From: Elusimicrobiota bacterium
GTDB taxonomy: Bacteria; Elusimicrobiota; Elusimicrobia; Elusimicrobiales; UBA9959
Direction: 5' to 3'
Assembly (NCBI GenBank): GCA_030637365.1
Contig: DAOWGR010000049.1
Span: 1-12,931, forward strand
Length of the DNA stretch: 12,931 bases
Shown: positions 1-6,224 of the stretch, in pieces
How the letters are laid out: each line of letters opens with the position of its first letter
How positions within the stretch are numbered: position 1 is the first letter of the stretch
Program-made: the position numbers and the translations under genes
Notes under the pieces: model-generated
Told to the model about the DNA's origin: nothing
What the model saw: only the letters and a program-made list of their open reading frames with translations
Database searches by the model: none

Positions 1-510
1 AGCGGCGCATTGTATCGCTCCATAAGCCACATTTCCATAGCCCATAATTTTAATTACGCATTTTGACGGATCTTTGCCCCAGAGTTCAAAGCCCTTTTCC
101 ATGCCGAGATAGCCTGTTTGATGCAGCGCCTCCACCCTGCGTTCACCCACGGCATTTTCAATTTTATCCAAAGAAGCGCCGATTAATTTATATTTTTCCA
201 AAAGCCCCCGCAGTTCCAAGTTTCCGCCCAAATGCATCATAGACAATATCAGCGACTTTGGCCTCATCATGGCAAGCTCGTCTTCATTCGGCTCTTTAAG
301 TCTTACAACAAGAGGACAAGAATAAACTTGCTCCGCGTCGGCAATTATAGCTCCCGCGGCTTTATATTCGCTGTCTTTAATTCCAATGCCGAGGCCCGCG
401 CCTTGCTCGACAAAAACATTATGCCTTAAAGCGATTTTTTTAAGTTCTTTCGGCCTGATAACCACTCTTTTTTCTTCAGACCTGTTTTCTTTGGCTATGC
501 CTATATTCAT
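1..510 (-). CDS. Alanine dehydrogenase / PNT N-terminal-domain enzyme (3' end cut off by window edge)
   Basis: The frame is open for 170 codons from ATG at 510 and runs off the left edge, so only the N-terminal half is present. It starts MNIGIAKENRSEEKRV, the usual opening of the alanine dehydrogenase/transhydrogenase N-terminal domain. Arg15, the KEP motif (Lys72) and His93 in an LSMMHLGG stretch match substrate-binding positions of alanine dehydrogenase. A Rossmann-type GYGNVAYGA follows at about residues 157-165, where NAD binding would begin. A Shine-Dalgarno AGAGGAAAA lies just before the start. The family oxidatively deaminates alanine to pyruvate with NAD in the cytoplasm. A lysine or other amino acid dehydrogenase of the same fold is possible, because the segment between substrate domain and Rossmann motif (LWGKDPSK) is not typical. 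Substrate unproven. Confidence 0.82.
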   Translation of the reverse strand, partial: MNIGIAKENRSEEKRVVIRPKELKKIALRHNVFVEQGAGLGIGIKDSEYKAAGAIIADAEQVYSCPLVVRLKEPNEDELAMMRPKSLILSMMHLGGNLELRGLLEKYKLIGASLDKIENAVGERRVEALHQTGYLGMEKGFELWGKDPSKCVIKIMGYGNVAYGAIQCAA

Positions 511-555
511 GATTGTTTTCCTCTGCCGCAATTTATTCTTATTTCTCAGAATCTT

Positions 556-564
556 AGTATACCA
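556..564 (-). promoter_or_regulatory. Extended -10 promoter for the alanine dehydrogenase-like gene
   Basis: On the minus strand TGG is directly followed by TATACT, an extended -10 element. The predicted start is near 549, giving a leader of about 39 nt that contains the Shine-Dalgarno site. No good -35 is present at 16-18 bp, which fits an extended -10 promoter. Inferred from sequence only. Confidence 0.45.
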
Positions 565-635
565 GAAATACATCGTTTTTAATAATTTTCAAAAATTGAG
601 AGTCGTTTATAGAACTATCCGGCAAATTGTTTGAT

Positions 636-664
636 TTGTCAAAAATTGAATAAATAGCTATCAT
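636..664 (+). promoter_or_regulatory. Sigma70-like promoter placing the transcript start on the CDF start codon
   Basis: TTGTCA (636-641) and TATCAT (659-664) are separated by exactly 17 bp. The start of transcription, about 7 bp past the -10, would fall at or next to the A of the ATG at 671. No Shine-Dalgarno precedes that ATG, so a leaderless mRNA is likely. Confidence 0.45.
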
Positions 665-670
665 AAATCT

Positions 671-1576
671 ATGGACTTTCGCGAAACAAATTCATCTTCC
701 AATATAAATATTTCAAGAATTTACAAAGTCACTTGTATTGGCGCGGCCGTAAATATCTTTTTGGCCTTTATCAAGCTTTCCCTCGGCATAATCGGAAACA
801 GTAAAGCGATGATAGCCGATGGAATTCATTCATTGTCGGATTTGGGAACCGATTTAGCCATTATTTTCGGAGTTAAATTTTGGTCAAAGCCCGCCGATGA
901 ATGCCATCCCTATGGCCATAGAAAAATTGAGACCGCCGTAACTTTTTTTATCGGCTTTGTTTTGGTTTTTGCCGCCGTTTTCATAGCTTATGACGCTTTT
1001 ATAGGTTTGCGGGACAATACCGCCGTTCAGCCCAAGCCGATAGCTTTTTTAGGCGCTTTGATTTCAATTGTTTTCAAAGAAATTCTTTACAGATGGACAT
1101 TAAAATCAGGCAGAGAAATAAAATCCTCCGCCCTTATGGCCAATGCCTGGCATCACAGAACCGACGCTTTAAGCTCAATCCCCGTGGGCATAGCCGTCGC
1201 GGCGGCAGCTTTCAATCCAAAACTTTTGATTTTGGACCATATAGGCGCCTTTGTTGTTTCAATTTTTATTTTATGCGCGGCGTGGAAAATAATGCGCCCG
1301 GCCATGGCCGAATTTTTTGACGCCGGCGCTTTAAAATCCGAGAAAGAAGAAATAGAGAAAATTATCATGCAAGCGCCCGGAGTCAAATCCATTCATAAGC
1401 TCCGCACGCGCAGAGTCGGTTCGGGATTATATTTGGATGTTCATGTTCAGGTTGATTGTGACATTAAAGTTATTGAAGGCCATGAAATAGCGAGCTTGGT
1501 AAAGCGCAAACTTTTGAGCGAAGGCCCCGATATTCTGGATGTCATTATCCATATTGAGCCTTTCTCCCAAACCTGA
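671..1576 (+). CDS. Cation diffusion facilitator (CDF) family metal efflux transporter
   Basis: This is a 301-residue inner-membrane divalent metal/proton antiporter of the CDF family (FieF/ZitB/MamM type), the usual length. Six hydrophobic segments occupy roughly residues 20-210. The transport-site signatures are visible: ADGIHSLSDLGTD (His53, Asp57) in segment 2 and HHRTD (His161, Asp165) in segment 5. HPYGHRKIE follows segment 2. Residues about 222-301 form the cytoplasmic ferredoxin-like dimerisation domain (GVKSIHKLRTRRVG, HVQVD, VIIHIEP). HxxxD in both segments is common in Zn-type members; FieF has DxxxD in segment 2, so zinc is a reasonable first guess, with Fe or Mn possible. The gene stands alone on the plus strand and converges on the DUF89 gene, with 13 bp between stops. 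No Shine-Dalgarno is seen. Confidence 0.95.
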   Translation: MDFRETNSSSNINISRIYKVTCIGAAVNIFLAFIKLSLGIIGNSKAMIADGIHSLSDLGTDLAIIFGVKFWSKPADECHPYGHRKIETAVTFFIGFVLVFAAVFIAYDAFIGLRDNTAVQPKPIAFLGALISIVFKEILYRWTLKSGREIKSSALMANAWHHRTDALSSIPVGIAVAAAAFNPKLLILDHIGAFVVSIFILCAAWKIMRPAMAEFFDAGALKSEKEEIEKIIMQAPGVKSIHKLRTRRVGSGLYLDVHVQVDCDIKVIEGHEIASLVKRKLLSEGPDILDVIIHIEPFSQT

Positions 1577-1589
1577 AAATTCCAAAATA

Positions 1590-2504
1590 TCAGCCGGTTT
1601 TTTTTAAGCTCTTTCTTTTTCCGCCGCCGTGTTTGAGCAGAATAATATCATTGATATTACAGCCCGCGTTCCCGGCTATCACGCCGCATTTTGCCATAAA
1701 CAGAAAGAAAATTTCTCTTTTCGCGTTTGATAAAGCCTCAAAATTGCCCTGCCCTTTGCTGATAACCATATCGGCTTTTTTATAAATCTTCAGAAAATCT
1801 TTTGAGCATAAAGACAATAATGTTCCCGGCGCCGTTGAGCCGCTTGACATTATTTCGGCGTTCTTATCAATGCCGCAAAACAGCGCGTCTTCAATCAAAG
1901 CGTCATTGAGTATCGGGCTTTCTTTAACCGCGTAAATGATTTTTTTATTTTTATCCGCTCTTTTTATTTCTTCAATCAAAACCCTGTCAAAAACCGTTTC
2001 CCCCGCGTTATCGCCAAGATAAAGGACGGTGCCGGCTTTTCTCAAAGCGCTTTTAAATTCGGCGAAGTTAAACAGTTTTTTATTTTCTTTTTTGATAAGC
2101 CGGGTTTCTTCGCTTAATATTTTTGCCAGTTCTTTCGTTATATTCAAATCGCTTATGGCTCCGTAATCAATGATGTTTCCGGCAATGGCCAGTTCCGCCG
2201 CCGCCAGCAGCCTGTCTTTTGAACGATTCACTTTTCTCTTTAATCGCGGATAAATATTAAGAGCCAGTCTATTGCTTTTTATTTTTTCTTTGGCGTAAAA
2301 ATCGCGCTTTCCCATTTTTTCGGAAATTAAATCGTATATGATTTTGGCCATTTCGGGCGGTGAGGAGTTTAAGGAAAATTTAGGCAGTATTTTAGCCAGT
2401 TCATTTAACAACATTTTTTGTTTCGCTCGGCTCGCCCCCGCTTTCCCGGATAAAATGAGAATTTGTTTAAAGAAACACGGCACGCATTCAAGATAAGTTT
2501 TCAT
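1590..2504 (-). CDS. DUF89 / ARMT1-like metal-dependent phosphatase family protein
   Basis: 304 residues, the normal size for the prokaryotic DUF89 group. The N-terminal MKTYLECVPCFFKQ carries a CxxC pair (Cys7, Cys10) typical of bacterial and archaeal members. Further signatures are AGNIIDYG (109-115), YLGDNAGE (162-169, metal and phosphate site), VKESPILNDAL, GSTAPGT, SKGQGNFE (249-256) and FLFMAKCGV. Characterised DUF89 proteins are Co/Mn/Ni-dependent 'damage-control' phosphatases that hydrolyse damaged phosphometabolites. The substrate here is unknown. AGGGGAAAG lies upstream of the start at 2504. It is the last gene of the long minus-strand run, separated from the radical SAM gene by a 337-bp repeat-rich gap, so cotranscription is uncertain. 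Confidence 0.9.
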   Translation of the reverse strand: MKTYLECVPCFFKQILILSGKAGASRAKQKMLLNELAKILPKFSLNSSPPEMAKIIYDLISEKMGKRDFYAKEKIKSNRLALNIYPRLKRKVNRSKDRLLAAAELAIAGNIIDYGAISDLNITKELAKILSEETRLIKKENKKLFNFAEFKSALRKAGTVLYLGDNAGETVFDRVLIEEIKRADKNKKIIYAVKESPILNDALIEDALFCGIDKNAEIMSSGSTAPGTLLSLCSKDFLKIYKKADMVISKGQGNFEALSNAKREIFFLFMAKCGVIAGNAGCNINDIILLKHGGGKRKSLKKTG

Positions 2505-2841
2505 AATAAGTTTTCTTTCCCCTCTGTTTCTGTCGTTGCCGTTTCTCCCTGTGTAACTTTGTTCACGAGACTAACATCCTTGGAATCTTTTAGTCTAAAG
2601 ACTGTGGCAGATTCCTAAGGGTGACTTCTGACCTCCCTCCTTCGCCAAGGCTACGGAAGGGCAAGCTTGCCTCTTGCTTCTTATCTGTTGTTGTTCTCTA
2701 AACTTTTTTTGCCGCTCTGCCGCGCTATCTTAGCCGTTGTTGCTGTTTCTCCCGCACTGTAGCACTGCCGCTCTGCCGCGCTATCTTAGCCGTTGTTGCC
2801 GTTTCTGCCGCGCTGCCACACTGCCGAACTGCCGCGCTATC
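2505..2841. other. 337-bp intergenic gap filled with degenerate repeats
   Basis: No credible gene is present; open frames here have low-complexity Cys/Leu/Arg translations that follow the repeats. From right to left it holds a 56-bp tandem repeat (2710-2841), a GTTGTTGTTC tract near 2690, a segment with CTCCTTCGCCAAGGCTACGG near 2639 that echoes the 10080-10115 region, and a GTCGTTGCCGTTTCT variant near 2532. No clear terminator or promoter was found. Confidence 0.7.
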
Positions 2842-2846
2842 CTATA
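2710..2846. repeat. 56-bp tandem repeat, 2.4 copies, built from GCGGCAG-type octamers
   Basis: Two 56-bp units (2710-2765 and 2766-2821) plus a 25-bp partial third unit all begin TGCCGctCTGCCGCGCTATC. Units 1 and 2 share the first 33 bases and differ only at a few positions after that. Read on the coding (minus) strand the unit is a degenerate 8-bp array of (N)GCGGCAG with an AACGGCAACAAC spacer. The array starts directly at the TAG stop of the radical SAM gene. The 28-bp stretch 2755-2782 recurs exactly at 4133-4160. Confidence 0.85.
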
Positions 2847-3633
2847 TCTTCCCTCTTCTTATCAAAGTGTTTTCATCGCTGAAAGATTTAACCTTTTTCC
2901 TTTCGGCTCTATAAACGGAAACAATATTTAAGCCCTTAAAATATTTCGCTATCCCGCTTAATTCTTGCCGGCTCACGGGCTTTGCCCCGCAAGGCCTTAA
3001 AGGCGTGTTTAATTGCGTTTCATCCGGATTGATATCTTTTGCTATTTTCGCTATTTGACTCGCCCATTTTTTATTTTCCCTTGTGAACATTATCTGCAAA
3101 GCCAGTTTCCCCTTAAAAACTTTCTTAAAGCTCTTGATGGAGGTTATTATTGTTTTTAATTTTAAATTTTTGACCGGCCTGTCTATTTTCTCAAATATCT
3201 TCTGATTTGAAGCGTCAAGCTTGGCTATGACAAAATCCGCTTCCATAAGCTCGTCTCTTACATCCTTTCTGTTTAAAACCGAAGAATTGGTTAAAACGGC
3301 CACTTTTTCCGGGCGGACTTTTTTTACGGCTTTTATCAATTCCCCCAGATTTTTGGCCAAAGTCGGCTCGCCCATGCCGGAGAAGGTTATATAATCTATT
3401 TTCGCTTTTGGCAGAGATTTTATTTCTTTCAGTATTTCGCTTTTCTTTACAAATACTTCCCGCCTTGAAGAAAGCTTCAAAGTCCGTCCCACCTGGCAAT
3501 AGACGCAATCAAAACTGCAGGTTTTCCGTGTTCCCGAAATCAGATCCACTCCCAGAGAACTCCCCAGCCGCCACGACGGCACGGGGCCGAATATATATTT
3601 GAATTTTTTTATTTTCATTTTATTTGCGCGCAT
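2842..3633 (-). CDS. Radical SAM protein, COG0731-like Fe-S oxidoreductase
   Basis: 263 residues with a canonical CxxxCxxC radical SAM site (Cys39, Cys43, Cys46 in CSFDCVYCQVG), binding a [4Fe-4S] cluster that cleaves S-adenosylmethionine. The opening FGPVPSWRLGSSLGVDL and the SGMGEPTL motif (85-92) match the COG0731 group of stand-alone radical SAM proteins, whose exact substrates are mostly unknown. Tyw1 is a distant relative. The start is uncertain: neither ATG 3633 nor ATG 3618 (MKIKKFKYIFGP, the usual beginning in relatives) has a Shine-Dalgarno site. It follows the 69-residue Cys-rich gene by 12 bp, so it is probably cotranscribed and perhaps translationally coupled with it. Confidence 0.9.
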   Translation of the reverse strand: MRANKMKIKKFKYIFGPVPSWRLGSSLGVDLISGTRKTCSFDCVYCQVGRTLKLSSRREVFVKKSEILKEIKSLPKAKIDYITFSGMGEPTLAKNLGELIKAVKKVRPEKVAVLTNSSVLNRKDVRDELMEADFVIAKLDASNQKIFEKIDRPVKNLKLKTIITSIKSFKKVFKGKLALQIMFTRENKKWASQIAKIAKDINPDETQLNTPLRPCGAKPVSRQELSGIAKYFKGLNIVSVYRAERKKVKSFSDENTLIRRGKI

Positions 3634-3645
3634 TAGGCGGTAGGG

Positions 3646-3855
3646 TTATTTTAAATCCTCTTTAATGGTTCCGTCGCACAGCATATTATCGGGATGATAC
3701 GCGCCTCTTTCTTCCAATTTATACCTTTCGCATTTCACATAATAGCCAAAGCAATAATCTTCTATCCATTTAATATCAATTTTTTTCTGCTCAAAATAGG
3801 ATTTAAGCGGACAGGTTTGAAACCATTTGCATACCGGTGATTTATCGTCAGTCAT
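3646..3855 (-). CDS. Small Cys-containing protein (69 aa), probable metal or Fe-S binding
   Basis: The 69-residue protein starts MTDDKSPVCKWFQTCPLK. It holds Cys9, Cys15, Cys35 and Cys42 in a spacing C-x5-C ... YC ... C-x-RY, then a late Cys60. I associate the pattern of four spaced Cys with an aromatic-rich linker (YCFGYYVKCERY) with small prokaryotic proteins of unknown function. Four such Cys would suit a zinc site or Fe-S cluster, but no ligand can be proven here. AAAGGA lies 8-10 bp before the ATG. The gene sits 6 bp after the 59-residue Cys-rich gene and 12 bp before the radical SAM gene, so all three look like one translational unit. A maturation or electron-transfer partner for the radical SAM protein is speculation. 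Confidence 0.8.
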   Translation of the reverse strand: MTDDKSPVCKWFQTCPLKSYFEQKKIDIKWIEDYCFGYYVKCERYKLEERGAYHPDNMLCDGTIKEDLK

Positions 3856-3861
3856 TATTTT

Positions 3862-4041
3862 TTATCCTTTTTCATGTTTCTCTCTTATCCTGGTGTTATA
3901 CGCCGCGCAGAAAGGACAGGCGCTTTCAATTTTAAGCAGAGCTTTTGATATCTTTAAATGCGGATAAGCCCTCGTAAAAATACATAAAGGACAAACAGAG
4001 CAGACAAAAGCCAATAGTTTAGTTATTGTTTTTTTCAACAT
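3862..4041 (-). CDS. Short Cys-rich protein (59 aa), function unknown
   Basis: An open frame of 59 codons starts at ATG 4041 and ends with TAA at 3862-3864. The product begins MLKKTITKLLAFVCSVCPLC and ends ACPFCAAYNTRIREKHEKG. It has a CxxCxxC cluster (Cys14, Cys17, Cys20) and a CxxC pair (Cys42, Cys45), which looks like a metal site, behind a short hydrophobic N-terminal stretch. The downstream small Cys gene starts 6 bp after its stop, and that gene's Shine-Dalgarno lies inside this gene's last codons, supporting a coupled operon. The upstream ribosome site is weak (GAAAAG). I do not recognise the family. The Cys pattern and tight spacing are the reasons for calling it real. Confidence 0.6.
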   Translation of the reverse strand: MLKKTITKLLAFVCSVCPLCIFTRAYPHLKISKALLKIESACPFCAAYNTRIREKHEKG

Positions 4042-4063
4042 AGTTTTTTAATCACTTTTCTTT

Positions 4064-4163
4064 GTTGTTGCCGTTTCTTTGCGCCTTTCCTCTACCCTCT
4101 GCCCTGACCCCTATACCCTGTTTTTACTGCCACACTGTAGCACTGCCGCTCTGCCGCGCTGTA
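4064..4163. repeat. Intergenic degenerate repeat array (GTTGTTGCC box plus GCGGCAG octamers)
   Basis: The gap before the 59-aa gene (minus sense) begins at the TAA stop of the MBL gene with TACAGCGCGGCAGAGCGG on the coding strand. It continues as 8-bp units and ends in the AGAAACGGCAACAAC box (4064-4078). A pyrimidine-rich CCCTCTGCCCTGACCCC tract lies between. Positions 4133-4160 are identical to 2755-2782. Confidence 0.8.
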
Positions 4164-4874
4164 TTATATTTCTATCGTATCTCCCACTTTTATTTCAATA
4201 AAATCCTCGCCATATTCTTCCTTAAACATATCCATGGCTTTTTGCCCCGAGCAATGCGAAGGAGCGGCTTTTTCAATTTTCAACTCCTTAAATTTTTCCA
4301 GTATTTTCGCGATTGTTTTTTTAAAGCTGTTTCCAAGATGAAAACCGCCGAAAGCGAGATAAATATTACCAGCGATATTTTCCCTGACCTTTTCAATAAT
4401 ATTTATTATGCCCGGATGAGCGCAGCCCGTAAGAACGGTTAAGCCCTTCGGAGTTTTTAAGACAAGGCTTTGCTCCGGCAAATATAGCCCCAGATATTTG
4501 CCCGCCATACTGCCTGTGGTATAAATGTTTTTTCGTATCTCGCCAAAGCTGTCATTTTCAATTAATTCACAGCCCGCCGCTTTAACTTTTTTTTTGAAAC
4601 TTTTGCTGAAATCGGGGCATCCGTAAACTTTTAATTTTGGATTTTCTTTTAGAAGAGCCCATAAGCCGCCCGTATGGTCCCAATGGTCATGCGAAATGAC
4701 AACTCTTTTTATATCGGAAATATTGACGCCGGCGTTTTTGATGTTTTTTAACAAAGGCTTTGGCTTATCGCCCGTATCAAATAAAATATCGCCGTCAATT
4801 AAATACGACAAGCCCCAGCCCGTTGAAAATTTTTTATCCGCCGCCGCATTATCAAAAAGTATTTTAATTTCCAT
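4164..4874 (-). CDS. Metallo-beta-lactamase-fold hydrolase, COG1237-like
   Basis: 236 residues with the complete MBL metal signature. HDHWDH at 62-67 supplies HxHxDH, TGCAHPG gives His153, GGFHLG gives His179 and APSHCSG gives His207. The layout (TGWGLSYLI near residue 18, LFDTGD, TGCAHPGI) fits the COG1237 group, which includes the archaeal enzyme annotated as dihydropterin-6-methyl-4-(beta-D-ribofuranosyl)aminobenzene 5'-phosphate synthase. In bacteria the reaction is usually unknown, so pterin chemistry should not be assumed. Related proteins often accompany NifX/ferredoxin-ATPase loci of anaerobes. It lies 148 bp downstream of the IscU-like gene across a repeat array. No Shine-Dalgarno is visible before ATG 4874. 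Confidence 0.9.
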   Translation of the reverse strand: MEIKILFDNAAADKKFSTGWGLSYLIDGDILFDTGDKPKPLLKNIKNAGVNISDIKRVVISHDHWDHTGGLWALLKENPKLKVYGCPDFSKSFKKKVKAAGCELIENDSFGEIRKNIYTTGSMAGKYLGLYLPEQSLVLKTPKGLTVLTGCAHPGIINIIEKVRENIAGNIYLAFGGFHLGNSFKKTIAKILEKFKELKIEKAAPSHCSGQKAMDMFKEEYGEDFIEIKVGDTIEI

Positions 4875-4892
4875 AGGTATTTTATTCGCCGT

Positions 4893-5017
4893 TTCTTGCC
4901 TCTTATCTGTTGTTGCCGTTTCTCCCGCACTTTCGCGCTTCTGCGCTTTCGTACTATTGCTAACTTTTTTCTTTCGCGCTTACGCACTTCTGCGCTTTCG
5001 CGCTATTGCCGACTTCT
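4893..5017. repeat. Intergenic octamer array (GCGCGAAA/GCGCAGAA variant)
   Basis: On the coding strand the array starts just after the IscU-like stop codon and reads as successive 8-mers such as GCGCGAAA, GCGCAGAA and GTGCGTAA, ending in the AGAAACGGCAACAAC box (4909-4923). The 14-mer CTTCTGCGCTTTCG occurs at 4938-4951 and 4987-5000. It has the same position and phase as the GCGGCAG arrays but a different unit sequence. Confidence 0.8.
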
Positions 5018-5022
5018 TTCTC

Positions 5023-5409
5023 CTAATCCAGAAGCAAATGACAGGCAAGCGCTTTATAAAATGTTGAAACGGCCAAAATAGAGCAATGGCGATGATTTTC
5101 GGGCAGGCCGTAATTTAAAGCCTCAAGTATTTTTTTGGGAGAAATATCCATAGCGTCATCAACCGATTTTCCAATCACAAATTGCGCCGCCGTTGAGCCG
5201 CAGGCCTTGGTGGCTTCACAGCCCGTTTGAGTATAAAATTGCGCGTTCTCAATGATTTTATTTTTGATGATGAGATAAAATTCCATATCATCGCCGCAAA
5301 TGCCCTTTAAATAAGCGCTTGCCGACGGATCATTCATTCGTCCGAAATGTTTGGGGTTTTTGGCGAGAGCCAAGACCTCTTTGGAATAAGCCTGTGTTTT
5401 TTCTTCCAT
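5023..5409 (-). CDS. IscU/NifU N-terminal-like Fe-S cluster scaffold protein
   Basis: 128 residues with the IscU fold signatures. YSKEVLALAKNPKHFGRMNDP is the helical start. GICGDDMEF gives Cys38 and Asp40, TGCEATKACGS gives Cys64, and RHCSILA gives Cys109. The three cluster-binding Cys and the Asp of IscU are therefore all present. The second motif differs from the usual GCGSAIASSS: it reads GCEATKACGS and adds Cys70. This is the type found in anaerobes rather than the housekeeping ISC version, and no IscS, HscA or ferredoxin gene is adjacent. It would assemble or transfer Fe-S clusters, plausibly to the ferredoxin-ATPases or the radical SAM protein nearby. No Shine-Dalgarno is evident before ATG 5409. 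Confidence 0.88.
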   Translation of the reverse strand: MEEKTQAYSKEVLALAKNPKHFGRMNDPSASAYLKGICGDDMEFYLIIKNKIIENAQFYTQTGCEATKACGSTAAQFVIGKSVDDAMDISPKKILEALNYGLPENHRHCSILAVSTFYKALACHLLLD

Positions 5410-5524
5410 AATAAAATAATAACAAAAAACATGGTTTGAAATGAATGTTTTTCAAATCGGCCATAGAGGCTTGTATCGATTAATTTGTGAATCTGTTTAA
5501 GCGCGAACGGCGATTTTGTTTGTT

Positions 5525-6125
5525 TTATTCTTTATATACGCCAATCTTTGACCAGTCAACGGCGCATTCGCCTTTTAAATAGTTTCTATAGCCCGCAGCT
5601 TCTCCGGGGTTTTTTTCAAATAAACCGAGTCGTTTGCCTAATTCAATGGCAAAATCAATATGGCCGTGAGGTTGAGCCGTTATTATATTTCCGTCAATAA
5701 CGACATTTTCCTTAACAAAGTTTCCCCCGTCCCAAACATGAGCCAATTCCTGAAGATAAATTGCCGCGTGAGTATAAGAGCGTCCTTTAAGAATGCCGGC
5801 TTTTGCCAGATTAAGCGGTCCCGAACATATGGCTCCGATAATGAGTTTTTTTTCATTTGCTTTTACTATGATTTCGCCAAGCTCTTTATTATCAATTACG
5901 CTTTCACAGTTGCCGCCCGGCATTAAGAATACAGTCATAATCGTCAATGTTTATGTCTTTATAGCTTTTATTCGCGTTAAAAGTTAAACCCATGGGACTT
6001 TTATGTTCTGTCCCGTCGGGAGTGGCAATTTCAATTGTATATTTCGGCGCCAGAACTTCTATGGCGGTCATAACTTCATAAGCCGCGCAGCCGGGAAAAA
6101 GTGTGACCAATATTTTCTTATTCAT
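5525..6125 (-). pseudogene. DJ-1/PfpI family gene broken by a one-base frameshift
   Basis: Two frames together give one DJ-1/PfpI protein. The first frame covers MNKKILVTLFPGCAAYEV to DDYDCIL (start 6125). The second resumes at LMPGGNCESV and runs to the stop at 5525. Removing one base from the TTAA at about 5923-5926 would join CIL to MPGG, the expected family continuation, giving about 199 residues, the normal length. The nucleophile elbow GAICSGPLNLAKAGIL contains the conserved Cys, and Glu lies in MTAIEVL. The family comprises glyoxalases, chaperones and amidases for oxidative or carbonyl stress. As written, the first frame ends at 5904 after 72 residues, without the Cys. AAGGGGGA precedes the start at 6125 by 8 bp and abuts an inverted repeat. 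This may be true decay, a sequencing error or recoding. Confidence 0.85.
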
Positions 6126-6138
6126 AAGATTATCCCCC

Positions 6139-6220
6139 TTCAAAAGGTAACAGGTGCCTTTTCGCCATTTTTAAAACATCTCTCCAATGAAGACTCAAAA
6201 GGCACCTGTTACCTTTTGAA
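6139..6220. repeat. REPIN-like perfect inverted repeat (24-bp arms)
   Basis: Arms 6139-6162 and 6197-6220 are perfect reverse complements over 24 bp, separated by 34 bp. Each arm is itself a near palindrome (AAAAGG ... CCTTTT around TAACAGGTG). Two inverted REP-like units facing across a short spacer is the architecture of a REPIN, normally mobilised by a RAYT/IS200-type transposase encoded elsewhere. It starts 4 bp after the stop of the upstream ATPase gene and ends 13 bp before the DJ-1 start codon. Confidence 0.75.
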
Positions 6221-6224
6221 TCTT

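Noticed and set aside
2737..2931. Plus-strand frame rich in Cys/Leu/Arg (MLLFLPHCSTAALPRYL...)
   Set aside because: It is a translation of the 56-bp repeat running into the antisense of the radical SAM gene; composition follows the repeat.
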